From a virus: DNA of 39,542 nt. Where the stretch lies: the IMG/VR virus record IMGVR_UViG_3300020123_000028, positions 1 to 39,542 of that record; one strand, 5' to 3'. Below, one piece after another: positions 7,088 to 13,809 of the stretch. The notes below the pieces were generated by a model. It did no database searches. It saw only the letters and a list, made by a program, of their open reading frames with translations, and had not been told where the DNA came from. Both the position numbers and the translations under genes were made by a program. Within the stretch, counting starts at the first letter, position 1. Every line of letters starts with the position of its first letter.

Positions 7088-7896
7088 TGGTTTTGCTTCT
7101 GTTGCCTGCGTCTATACTCATCCCATTCGCTGTTCGTCATCTGACCTCCGGGGCCAGATCCGCGGAAAGGTTGTCCTGCGGGGATTGATTGGTCGCCAGG
7201 ATGGCCCGGGATCGCTGGATTTGCCCCGTGTAGCCCGTTCTGACCGTTCGGGCGGCCGGAGAGAGCTAAAATGGATTGGTGAACCTTCTGAGAGGGGAAG
7301 TGTCGAGCCAATTGCCAGGATATGACGACTGACTTCCATTTCTTGATTTTCTTCCGCTTCACAGTCCACTCGTTGTTCTCCCAGACATTGAAGATGTATT
7401 CAGCATCAGTGGCGAGAAGTCCTCTTTGCAGACAGAATGTAGTGACTTGTTGCAGAGTCGCCCTTGCCTCGCTCTCTACATTCCCTGACGGTTCCTGATG
7501 GTTACCTGATGGTTTGGGTGCAGAATCTGCGGGGGTAAGGTGCAGAATCTGCGGGGTCTCCCGTAATATCTGCGGGGGTGCAGAATCTGCGGGGGTGCAT
7601 TTCATGGCCTTCCTTGTGTCTGTCTCAATCTGCAATTTCGCTACGTTGATGTGATACAGATTGCAGCTCCGATAGCCCTCATTGGCGTCGATAACCAGTT
7701 CGCCGGAATCGACGCATTTCCGCAATGAGGCCTGAACCGCCCGCTCGGACAGCATCGCCTTTTCAGCTATGGTCTTAACGCTTGGGAACGCCCTTCCATT
7801 GTCGTCTGAATTGTCCGCGATCGCCAGCATCACAAGACGGGCTCCGTGCTCCATCTTCGATCCATGGAAAACTAGATTCATTACCTGGATGCTCAT
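7084..7896 (-). CDS. Replication initiator-like winged-helix protein
   Basis: This protein has 270 residues. Residues about 1-85 form a winged HTH of the type found in phage O-like and replisome-organiser proteins (HGARLVMLAIADNSDDNGRAF, then TIAEKAMLSERAVQASLRKC and GYRSCNLYHIN). Residues about 100-130 are a Pro-rich linker whose DNA consists of four iterons (7519-7596). A second domain follows (VTTFCLQRGLLATDAEYIFNVW, WKSVVISWQLARHF), then a Gly/Pro-rich tail. The domain order and the iterons in the linker parallel lambda O, which binds iterons inside its own gene and recruits DnaB. The helicase gene lies downstream in the same operon. The start is in an ATGA overlap with the HNH gene. Confidence 0.75.
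   Translation of the reverse strand: MSIQVMNLVFHGSKMEHGARLVMLAIADNSDDNGRAFPSVKTIAEKAMLSERAVQASLRKCVDSGELVIDANEGYRSCNLYHINVAKLQIETDTRKAMKCTPADSAPPQILRETPQILHLTPADSAPKPSGNHQEPSGNVESEARATLQQVTTFCLQRGLLATDAEYIFNVWENNEWTVKRKKIKKWKSVVISWQLARHFPSQKVHQSILALSGRPNGQNGLHGANPAIPGHPGDQSIPAGQPFRGSGPGGQMTNSEWDEYRRRQQKQNQ
7519..7596. repeat. Four iterons inside the initiator gene; likely origin
   Basis: The 18-mer TGCAGAATCTGCGGGGGT occurs exactly at 7519-7536 and 7579-7596, nearly exactly at 7541-7557 (one G fewer), and in degenerate form at 7564-7579. Each exact unit contains the palindrome GCAGA-A-TCTGC. A second short tandem, CCTGATGGTT-like, lies directly beside it (about 7486-7516). Iterons within the initiator's own linker are the classic layout of lambdoid origins. 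Confidence 0.7.
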
Positions 7897-8282
7897 TGCT
7901 TGGCTTTCTTTGCATCAATTTCAGCCCATGTCTTCTCGTGTAAGCCTTCCCACGAATATCCCTCTGGACCACGTAGCAATGCCAGGATCACAGAATTGAT
8001 CTCTGCAATATTCATTTTGCACATGAGGTTTCTCAATGTGTCTTGTGCCATTATTTCGAATTCCGCCCTCTTTTCATGGCATTCCCAACAAAGGCATTTC
8101 AATTGAATCGGAACGCAATCCCACGGCTCTCTACCATAGATATAAAAGCAATGATGCACATGGAGAGTCTTGTCGGATGCGAAACATTCCTCGCACCGAA
8201 ACGCTGCTGCCGACATGACTTCAAGCCGCTTCTTTTGCCAGCGAGGATCTTTCAGTTTCTCAGCGTATGTTTTCTTCTTCAT
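7893..8282 (-). CDS. HNH endonuclease-like protein
   Basis: Its 129 residues contain CEEC (C30, C33), LHVHH (H43, H44) and CWECHEK (C65, C68, H69), the zinc-coordinated HNH arrangement of a family often found in phage replication regions ('LHVHHxxYxxGREPW'). It probably cuts or nicks DNA; its substrate is unknown. ATG 8282 is used because it overlaps the upstream stop (ATGA), although the frame is open to 8351. Its own stop overlaps the initiator-like gene. Confidence 0.75.
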   Translation of the reverse strand: MKKKTYAEKLKDPRWQKKRLEVMSAAAFRCEECFASDKTLHVHHCFYIYGREPWDCVPIQLKCLCWECHEKRAEFEIMAQDTLRNLMCKMNIAEINSVILALLRGPEGYSWEGLHEKTWAEIDAKKAKQ

Positions 8283-8494
8283 ACGAGTTTCGCCAACTCC
8301 TCCCGGCTGAGCTTGGTGCGGTAAGTTGAAAACTGACAAGATCCTTCCCATCCAGAACTATCCCACGAACCAAGTACATGGCGCTCAATCCAATATGATT
8401 GGCAACGAGCTTCAATCTCATCCTCATCCAGAAACCGATAGCCTTCACCGGGCGATTCAAGGCCGTCGGGGTTGTGCGGTTTGGGAGTGGTCAT
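8279..8494 (-). CDS. Hypothetical protein, 71 aa
   Basis: A small acidic protein with a central segment YRFLDEDEIEARCQSYWIE and a C-terminal helix (REELAKLV). No family recognised. It is coupled by ATGA overlaps on both sides, so it is very likely translated. Confidence 0.55.
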   Translation of the reverse strand: MTTPKPHNPDGLESPGEGYRFLDEDEIEARCQSYWIERHVLGSWDSSGWEGSCQFSTYRTKLSREELAKLV

Positions 8495-8655
8495 TCCTCA
8501 TCCTCATCTTGAAGCGTTTCCTCAAGCTCATCGGCTTCCTTCTCCAGTTGATCCGCGATTCGATTCTCCTCATCTGCGGTGAATCCGTGCTGCAATGCCT
8601 CTTTCCGAAGCCGCGCTACCTCACGTTCGATTTCTGCTCTGTTTGGGTTACTCAT
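8491..8655 (-). CDS. Acidic coiled-coil mini-protein, 54 aa
   Basis: The frame starts MSNPNRAEIEREVARLRKEA and is followed by strongly acidic helices ending LQDEDEE. It looks like a short helical hairpin or coiled coil. Both ends are in ATGA overlaps, which supports it. If the amber stop of the gene at 8806 were read through, that gene would continue in this same frame and the two would be fused. Confidence 0.55.
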   Translation of the reverse strand: MSNPNRAEIEREVARLRKEALQHGFTADEENRIADQLEKEADELEETLQDEDEE

Positions 8656-8774
8656 AAACAATTTGCCCGCTCGGTCCGTGAGCCCGGTAGAAACATCTCC
8701 ACCCCGAAGATGCTCCCGAAATGGGACAGGCTCACGGACGAAACGGGCCTGATATTGGATTGAGTTTGATTCAT
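8652..8774 (-). CDS. Possible small protein, 40 aa
   Basis: The frame starts with ATG at 8774 (MNQTQSNIRPVSSVSLS) and ends in a TGA overlapping the next ATG (TTATGAG), the pattern used by nearly every gene here. Most of it lies on the large inverted repeat at 8665-8748, so its coding status competes with a structural-RNA explanation. No family recognised. Confidence 0.35.
   Translation of the reverse strand: MNQTQSNIRPVSSVSLSHFGSIFGVEMFLPGSRTERANCL
8665..8748. repeat. Large inverted repeat with nested hairpins
   Basis: The outer arms GCCCG (8665-8669) and GTCCGTGAGCC (8674-8684) pair with GGCTCACGGAC (8729-8739) and CGGGC (8744-8748), separated by a 4x4 internal loop (CTCG against GAAA). 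Inside are two further hairpins, CATCT/AGATG (8694-8712) and TCCC/GGGA (8714-8726). The transcribed minus strand could fold into a three-way junction just ahead of the 54-aa gene. Confidence 0.6.
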
Positions 8775-8805
8775 CGGTTTCTACGCCGAAGTTGTGCGGA
8801 GAGTG

Positions 8806-9240
8806 CTATGCGCGGTCCGAAAGTGCAAGCTGGAAGTTTTGATCAGCTAGGCGTTCGTAGATCGTCTTCCCGTTCGCCGTCTGCATGTAGGGCAGGAACA
8901 CTTGCTGCATATCCACCATGCCGACATTGATCAGCGCAAGCTGTGCTTCTAGCCAGTCTTTCAGGATGCGCCAAGATATACGCGCCGCCTGTTCCTTGGT
9001 GCGGAGCCGCGCTGGTAGTTTCCGGTCACGCACGATGACTTGATAGACTTTTTGGACATCACACGGAAGACGGAATGAAAGAACACCGCTTGGACTTTGG
9101 ACCTGAAAACTAAGTGCGGATATGATGCCATTGCTGTACTCCGAGAGAACAGCCGACGCCTTTGCTTTTGCTAGCATAGCCTGCATTTCTCCCACGGTCT
9201 TTTCAGCCGCAATCGATGTTGTATAGTTGAGGAGTGCCAT
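8806..9240 (-). CDS. Conserved phage protein of unknown function, 144 aa
   Basis: I recognise the type: a small phage early protein with an N-terminal strand-helix (MALLNYTTSIAAEKTVGEMQ), a central beta domain (SFQVQSPSGVLSFRLP) and a helical C-terminal half (KEQAARISWRILKDWLEAQ, FLPYM). Related proteins often sit beside recombination and replication genes, but no biochemical role is established that I know of. The start has the AATCCA-ATG context and the stop is TAG. The family normally ends about here, which argues that this TAG is a real stop. Confidence 0.65.
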   Translation of the reverse strand: MALLNYTTSIAAEKTVGEMQAMLAKAKASAVLSEYSNGIISALSFQVQSPSGVLSFRLPCDVQKVYQVIVRDRKLPARLRTKEQAARISWRILKDWLEAQLALINVGMVDMQQVFLPYMQTANGKTIYERLADQNFQLALSDRA

Positions 9241-9258
9241 TGGATTAGAAATGGGGCG

Positions 9259-9333
9259 TCAATTGTTATCATCAGTGAACAGCCATCCCAAGAACATCCA
9301 AAACGCAAACCATGCGATGAGGAACCAGATCAT
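9259..9333 (-). CDS. Single-span membrane micro-protein, 24 aa
   Basis: ATG 9333 overlaps the stop of the preceding gene (ATGA). The product is almost entirely hydrophobic and aromatic (MIWFLIAWFAFWMFLGWLF) and ends TDDNN. One transmembrane helix is predicted by inspection. The function is unknown; a membrane effector or accessory subunit is possible. Confidence 0.45.
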   Translation of the reverse strand: MIWFLIAWFAFWMFLGWLFTDDNN

Positions 9334-9548
9334 TTCTTCACCCTCTGCACTTTCCACGTGGTTTTGTCATCGGAGCTAACCCGGCGCACGCTGATCTTTC
9401 CAACCATACCCTCCCTGCGAACGGCACTATAGATTGTCTGACAAGATTTTCCGGTGAAAATGAAGCAATCTCCGATTTGCTTCAGCCGGCGGATGTCCTC
9501 ACGCCAACCGATCGGTGATGGAACAGGTTCTCGGAAGATCTGAGTCAT
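9330..9548 (-). CDS. Hypothetical basic protein, 72 aa
   Basis: The sequence contains a helical stretch (WREDIRRLKQIG), then GKSCQTIYSAVRREG, which may be a winged-helix-like recognition region, and a basic C-terminal strand (TTWKVQRVKK). DNA binding is plausible but not proven. ATGA overlaps on both ends. Confidence 0.5.
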   Translation of the reverse strand: MTQIFREPVPSPIGWREDIRRLKQIGDCFIFTGKSCQTIYSAVRREGMVGKISVRRVSSDDKTTWKVQRVKK

Positions 9549-9688
9549 GGCGTGAGGTTGAGAGTTCCGAGCCAGTAAAAGAAGGCGAGTACCGCAGCCC
9601 AGAATAGGAGTCCGAGCACGAATCCTAGCATGAGATTCTTGAACCCTCGGCCCGCGGATCGGATGGCGATGCGTTCGATGATGGTCAT
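9545..9688 (-). CDS. Small membrane protein, 47 aa
   Basis: Starts MTIIERIAIRSAGRGFKN and continues into one long hydrophobic helix (LMLGFVLGLLFWAAVLAFFYWL) with a short outer tail. ATG 9688 overlaps the stop of the zinc-ribbon gene upstream. The longer frame to 10006 merely runs across that gene. Role unknown. Confidence 0.55.
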   Translation of the reverse strand: MTIIERIAIRSAGRGFKNLMLGFVLGLLFWAAVLAFFYWLGTLNLTP

Positions 9689-9957
9689 GGGCGATGTTTG
9701 TGCCTCCAATTTCGTTGTATTGTTTGCTTCGCTCCGGGACTTAGTTGCGTAAACGATTTCACTGATCCGCATCCCGGCATTTCTCTCTCTAATTCGATGC
9801 ATGCGTGGATGTCGCAATCTTCGCTGCACACAAATCCTCCGTAGTGGCAACTTGGACATTTCTCTATTGTTCCCGGAAGATACGCCGATCCTCCGAAATG
9901 ATATGCCATCCCATTCAATGTGCGCCCGCAGCCTCGACACGTAGCTTGTTCGCTCAT
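9685..9957 (-). CDS. Cys-rich zinc-binding protein, 90 aa
   Basis: CRGCGRTLNG, CPSCHYGGFVC and further Cys/His (CDIHAC) suggest one or two zinc sites. The last part, SFTQLSPGAKQTIQRNWRH, is a basic helix. Start and stop are both in ATGA overlaps. It looks like the small zinc-ribbon proteins that accompany RuvC-like genes in phages, with no assigned function. Confidence 0.55.
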   Translation of the reverse strand: MSEQATCRGCGRTLNGMAYHFGGSAYLPGTIEKCPSCHYGGFVCSEDCDIHACIELEREMPGCGSVKSFTQLSPGAKQTIQRNWRHKHRP

Positions 9958-10664
9958 TCCTGGCCCTCTGCTGAGTGTGGTTGAAACATAAGGTTGAAGA
10001 GTTCAAGGTTATCGCCGTTTCCCGGCGTTTTCTTGCCCCGGCTGGCTGAGAGCACCCGGCCAGCCTCAGACGGGCTTACACGGGGCGCCTGCGCGGGAAT
10101 CGGGCCGCTTACGCAAGGCTGCATGAGTCCATATTCGAGTAGGAGGAGTGCGTCCGCCGTCTTGAGGGTGACTTTGATGCTAGGATTGCGGCGTTGCGCC
10201 TCACCCTTGAGCTTGTTTTTCCAATCGCTCTTTGCCTTTGCGTTATGAGCTTTTGCTTTCGCGATCTCGTCGGCGTGATCGATCTTGAATTGCGCCTTCT
10301 CTTGCTTTGTCGCGCCCTTCGGAGTCGATGGTACTTTGATGCGATCTGACTTCCCGAGTTGGAATGACTTTTGCCAGGCGCCTGGAGTCACTTCGATTAC
10401 CTTGATTCCAAAGCACGAAGCGGCCACCGGCACTCGCTCAACCTGTCGCCCATACTCCATCATATTACTGGCGCCAGCATCCGGGATGTAAGGGGAAACT
10501 TTCTCAATGTACAGAGTCGCCGTCCCTAGTGCCGACAATCCGCGGATAAGCTCGATGCAGTCTCCTCGCGTCTCCGGCATCGCCTTCACCATCGTGATGT
10601 CACCATGCCGCCATGCGATCGATCCGCTCTCGCCTGGGTCACAGGCTATGATGATTGGGTTCAT
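9954..10664 (-). CDS. ruvC: RuvC-like Holliday-junction resolvase
   Basis: A 236-residue protein with an RNase-H-fold start, IIIACDPGESGSIA (D9), then LYIEKVS with Glu near residue 54, and a later acidic position in KTADALLLLEYG, the usual order of RuvC carboxylates. Residues about 115-165 are a Lys-rich insertion (TPKGATKQEKAQFKID). It would resolve recombination or replication branches before packaging, and pairs naturally with the RecT-like protein two genes upstream. It is longer than host RuvC (about 170 aa) because of the insertion and a Pro/Ser-rich tail. Start in ATGA overlap. Confidence 0.8.
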   Translation of the reverse strand: MNPIIIACDPGESGSIAWRHGDITMVKAMPETRGDCIELIRGLSALGTATLYIEKVSPYIPDAGASNMMEYGRQVERVPVAASCFGIKVIEVTPGAWQKSFQLGKSDRIKVPSTPKGATKQEKAQFKIDHADEIAKAKAHNAKAKSDWKNKLKGEAQRRNPSIKVTLKTADALLLLEYGLMQPCVSGPIPAQAPRVSPSEAGRVLSASRGKKTPGNGDNLELFNLMFQPHSAEGQE

Positions 10665-10918
10665 TCCGTCTCCTCTGGTTCAGGATTCGCCAACTTGGAG
10701 ATGATCTGGCTAATCACCATCATGTCATTCTCGCGCCGCTCCAATGCGCTGAGTCTTTTGAGCACGCCGCCGATTTCAAGTTCCGCTCCGACGTCGGGGC
10801 ATTGGGTGTAACTCTTGCAGATCAACCTCTGGATGGTATCGCGATCGATCTCAACTAATACCTTGTAGTTATATGGCTCGCGATTCGTAACGGCGACCAC
10901 TTTTAGCGATGGACTCAT
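10661..10918 (-). CDS. Hypothetical protein, 85 aa
   Basis: The first half is beta-like (LKVVAVTNREPYNYKVLVEID). The second half has a coiled-coil-like segment (IGGVLKRLSALERRENDMMV). No family recognised. Coupled by ATGA overlaps between a Cys-rich protein and the resolvase. Confidence 0.5.
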   Translation of the reverse strand: MSPSLKVVAVTNREPYNYKVLVEIDRDTIQRLICKSYTQCPDVGAELEIGGVLKRLSALERRENDMMVISQIISKLANPEPEETE

Positions 10919-11187
10919 GACAGCACCTCCTCTTTGCCTTTTGCGTGCACCCGATAACCAAGCTCCTGCGCCTCCATTTCAGCGGCGATCAGGGTTTCGC
11001 CCTCAAGTAATAGCGATCGTTCGCCGCCGTAAGTTGTACGGTAGATCAGAAGGAAATATGCGCCTTGTTGCGCTGAGTGAATGCGAGCGATGCGCGTGGG
11101 ACAGCTCTCGCTCTTGCAGATGTCAGTCTGCCCGTTGTGCATGACATCGCATCCGCAGTTCAGGCATTTGGGATCGTTGATAAGCAT
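10915..11187 (-). CDS. Zinc-ribbon-like protein, 90 aa
   Basis: The N-terminus CLNCGCDVM and CKSESC form a zinc knuckle; the rest is an alpha/beta segment (YFLLIYRTTYGGERSLLL). The start has the exact AAAACCA-ATG context, five bases after the RecT-like gene's TAA. Function unknown. Confidence 0.55.
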   Translation of the reverse strand: MLINDPKCLNCGCDVMHNGQTDICKSESCPTRIARIHSAQQGAYFLLIYRTTYGGERSLLLEGETLIAAEMEAQELGYRVHAKGKEEVLS

Positions 11188-11192
11188 TGGTT

Positions 11193-12881
11193 TTATTCAG
11201 GGATGAGTTTCGGGATAAGCCAGAGAATCCGGCGAAGCTGTTCGTCATTGTAGGCGGTTAGGGGAGCTTTCGAATTGATGACGACCTCGGGTAGTTGATG
11301 CTTCTTCGCGATGCTATTCAGAGCAGTCACGAAGCTGAGGGCGTCATTATCTGGGATGCGATCGGTGACCATCTGCATCAGCACGCTATGCGGCTGTCCG
11401 AATCCCAAATCCACCTTCGCTGCCTGGACTGCTTTCTCGAAACATGAGTTCTCGTCTCCAGCGTTCGCCATGTAATGATTGGTCATCATCTGTTCCAGAT
11501 TCAGAAGATGCTCCGGCAGGAGGTTCCCGAGTGGCTTCCCGTGGACCTTCTCCGATTGTGGGAGATAGATCGGTGCTTTCCTCCATTCAATCGCGGCTGG
11601 CGAGGGATCGGACTTCGCCGCCGCGTTATTCTGGCCTACCCCTGACGCTTGCATCTCCGTGGATTGGACAGAAGAAAGCGACTCCGTATGCGGGGCATTT
11701 ACAGCTTTCGATGATGATTCACCTCCTTCCTTGGTTTTGCGTTCTTCGAGAAAAGCTTTGGCATGCACGAGTGCAGCTATAAGCGCGTGGTCCTCCTGAG
11801 TCGTTGGATTGGTGACAGCTCGAGACTTGTCGAAAAGCTCCATCAGCTTCTCGGCGCGATGCAGCTTGGGCTCAACGAATAACACTCGGAGCGTGCGCCC
11901 AAGCAACGGGCCGTTTGACTTTCCGATGTGGCATTTCAGGGATTGCCATTGAGGATGGCTAATTGCTTCCGCCACTACTTTCCCGGTTACATCGATAACT
12001 TCTGTATGCTTGCGGTCCTCGGAATCCACGAATGATTTTGCTGTCTCCCTGACATCATCCATTTCCGTGAGTCGGTCGCGGATAATGCAGAGCCTCTCCA
12101 TTGCCGACTTATCACCCGATGCATAAGCCGATGCATAAGCCGATGCTTCGCGCTGTTCCGCCTCGCGAAGTTGATCTAACGTCATTCCGAGATAGTTCGG
12201 AGCCGCTGATTTCACGGGCTCTTCCGCCGGCAGATCTTGCAATTCCTCCACGCTTGCAATGCCGGCAATGAGCCCAGGCCACACGAGACGCACACCCTCT
12301 GTTACGACACGGGCCGATAGCATCTGGCGCGGATATGCTTCCCAGTTGTGCTTCAGCGTTTGCTTATCTTTCGCCAATGAGATCCCCTTTCGCCACGCTT
12401 CCTCAGCAGTCCAAATCACGGTGTCCTCGTAATACATGGATAGATCCGCTATCTTATCCGAAAGTAATGCTGCCTCCCTTAGATCGCCGGGCGGATCGAT
12501 TACTTGCCTACGACGCAATTTATATCGCTCGATTGCCCGCTTTTTTCCAGCCTCGTCACATTGCGAACGGTGTCGGAAAAACGTGGCGCCTACCTCCAAA
12601 TCAGTTCGTGTGTGCCAAATGATAATGCCTTCACGCTCGAACTCACCTTGCATCGCATCGGCGCGCATTGCCGGCTTGCCTTCAATGATGTGGTAACGTC
12701 GCAAGGCGAGGAGCGGATTGATGCCCTCAGCCTGACAGAGAAGCATGAGCGTCACGATAGCCGATGAATTGGAGATCCCGAAAAGACCGCTCTTCGCAAT
12801 CCGCTCCGCGAACGTCTCCATTTGCGTGAATTGCTCTGGCGTGCAAGCGAGTGATTGAGATTGGGTGATTAGTTCAGACAT
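11193..12881 (-). CDS. recT: RecT-family single-strand annealing protein with a long C-terminal extension
   Basis: The protein has 562 residues. Residues about 15-215 carry the RecT/Bet-like core as found in phages: IVTLMLLCQAEGINPLLALRR, IEGKPAMRADAMQGEFE, then a helical stretch ending in NWEAYPRQMLSARVVTEGVR. RecT proteins anneal complementary single strands for recombination-dependent replication. Here no exonuclease partner (RecE or lambda Exo) is recognised. The C-terminal 300 residues are unusual for a RecT (typically about 270-330 aa) and include a YASAYASGDK repeat encoded by a 12-bp tandem (GATGCATAAGCC, about 12119-12145) and two helical regions. The start overlaps the stop of the small membrane protein at 12869. 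Confidence 0.75.
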   Translation of the reverse strand: MSELITQSQSLACTPEQFTQMETFAERIAKSGLFGISNSSAIVTLMLLCQAEGINPLLALRRYHIIEGKPAMRADAMQGEFEREGIIIWHTRTDLEVGATFFRHRSQCDEAGKKRAIERYKLRRRQVIDPPGDLREAALLSDKIADLSMYYEDTVIWTAEEAWRKGISLAKDKQTLKHNWEAYPRQMLSARVVTEGVRLVWPGLIAGIASVEELQDLPAEEPVKSAAPNYLGMTLDQLREAEQREASAYASAYASGDKSAMERLCIIRDRLTEMDDVRETAKSFVDSEDRKHTEVIDVTGKVVAEAISHPQWQSLKCHIGKSNGPLLGRTLRVLFVEPKLHRAEKLMELFDKSRAVTNPTTQEDHALIAALVHAKAFLEERKTKEGGESSSKAVNAPHTESLSSVQSTEMQASGVGQNNAAAKSDPSPAAIEWRKAPIYLPQSEKVHGKPLGNLLPEHLLNLEQMMTNHYMANAGDENSCFEKAVQAAKVDLGFGQPHSVLMQMVTDRIPDNDALSFVTALNSIAKKHQLPEVVINSKAPLTAYNDEQLRRILWLIPKLIPE

Positions 12882-13003
12882 GAGATGTAATAGGAGAAAT
12901 AGCCGAGTAGAATTCCTGCGACTAAGTTAATGATGCACTTGAATAACAATGCCTGATCATCGGATATGGGTGAATCAAGCATTGTTTTTATGAGCTTGAT
13001 CAC
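12869..13003 (-). CDS. Small membrane protein with GTG start, 44 aa
   Basis: GTG at 13003 overlaps the TGA of the upstream gene (GTGA). The product begins (M)IKLIKTMLDSPISDD and has one transmembrane helix, IINLVAGILLGYFSYYI. A shorter ATG start 21 bases later is also possible. It ends in a TAA just inside the RecT-like gene. Unknown role. Confidence 0.5.
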   Translation of the reverse strand: MIKLIKTMLDSPISDDQALLFKCIINLVAGILLGYFSYYISCLN

Positions 13004-13809
13004 GAAAACCTCCGTTGTGTTGTTTCGAAAATCCGCAGTCCCGGCACTTGCGGCGTGACATCCTCGGGGAATCCGAAGCGATCGCGGTTGAGACGGTCAA
13101 GGATAGAGGACCGGATAGCCTCCAGTTTCACAAGCTCAGGGTATTGTCCGAAAAGCTTGATGAGTGACTTTCGCTGCTCAAACTCATTGGCCCCGATAAT
13201 CTCGAAATCCAACTTGGTGCGGACGCTGACGCCTTGCGGCTTATCTTCGGTAATCGCGAGAGTTGATGGAGTGGACAGCGCGGCTTCCTCGGCCTGCACT
13301 TCGAGTGCGAAGAGTGTGTCCGACAATTCCTCAGCTTTGGTCGCATCGCCGGCCTGTGCAGCTTTCTCAGCCTCGGCAGCAAGTCGGGCCTGCTCTTTCT
13401 CGATCCGCAGCCTTTCCTCTTCGATCTTGCGCGCCTCTTCCGCGGCCTGCCGTTCGCGCTCCTTCCTGGCCTTCTCGATCCCCAACTCATACGCCGTGGC
13501 CAGCTTCGCAAGCTGAGCCTTCAGGGTTTCAACGGGAGCGATGAATTCTGCCGCCTTGGCATCAAGATCCTTGCCGAGCTTGATCAGGGGCGCCTTGACC
13601 TCTTTCCGAGCCTTCTCGACCTCTTTCTCCATTCCATTGAGTGCCCGCATCGCATCCACTACCTCTTGATAAGTCCGCGGTCCGTTGATCTTGGCAAGCC
13701 GAGCAAGGGGCTCGCCAACCATCAGGATCTCCTCCCGATGCAGCCGCGCCGCCGATGAGATGGTGATCTGAGCCGATGGCTCTAGTCCAGTGAGTGCAAG
13801 AGTGGTCAT
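13000..13809 (-). CDS. Coiled-coil phage recombination-associated protein
   Basis: A protein of 269 residues. Residues about 55-165 are a long Lys/Glu/Ala coiled coil (KARKERERQAAEEARKIEEE and on). The flanking N- and C-terminal parts are folded (FEIIGANEFEQRKSLIKLFG near 200-220). Long coiled-coil proteins of this composition commonly precede recT in phage recombination operons, and this one resembles DUF1351-type proteins. It is possibly an SMC-like accessory to recombination. Start in an ATGA overlap with the repeat-protein gene. Confidence 0.55.
   Translation of the reverse strand: MTTLALTGLEPSAQITISSAARLHREEILMVGEPLARLAKINGPRTYQEVVDAMRALNGMEKEVEKARKEVKAPLIKLGKDLDAKAAEFIAPVETLKAQLAKLATAYELGIEKARKERERQAAEEARKIEEERLRIEKEQARLAAEAEKAAQAGDATKAEELSDTLFALEVQAEEAALSTPSTLAITEDKPQGVSVRTKLDFEIIGANEFEQRKSLIKLFGQYPELVKLEAIRSSILDRLNRDRFGFPEDVTPQVPGLRIFETTQRRFS

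Noticed and set aside
7486-7596. CRISPR array
   Set aside because: The repeats are too short, closely spaced, without unique 30-bp spacers, and lie inside a coding gene; iterons explain them.
8665-8748. Hammerhead-like ribozyme (GAAA next to a stem)
   Set aside because: There is no CUGAUGA box and the strand before GAAA pairs with the wrong partner. Only a helix with an internal loop and inner hairpins is visible.
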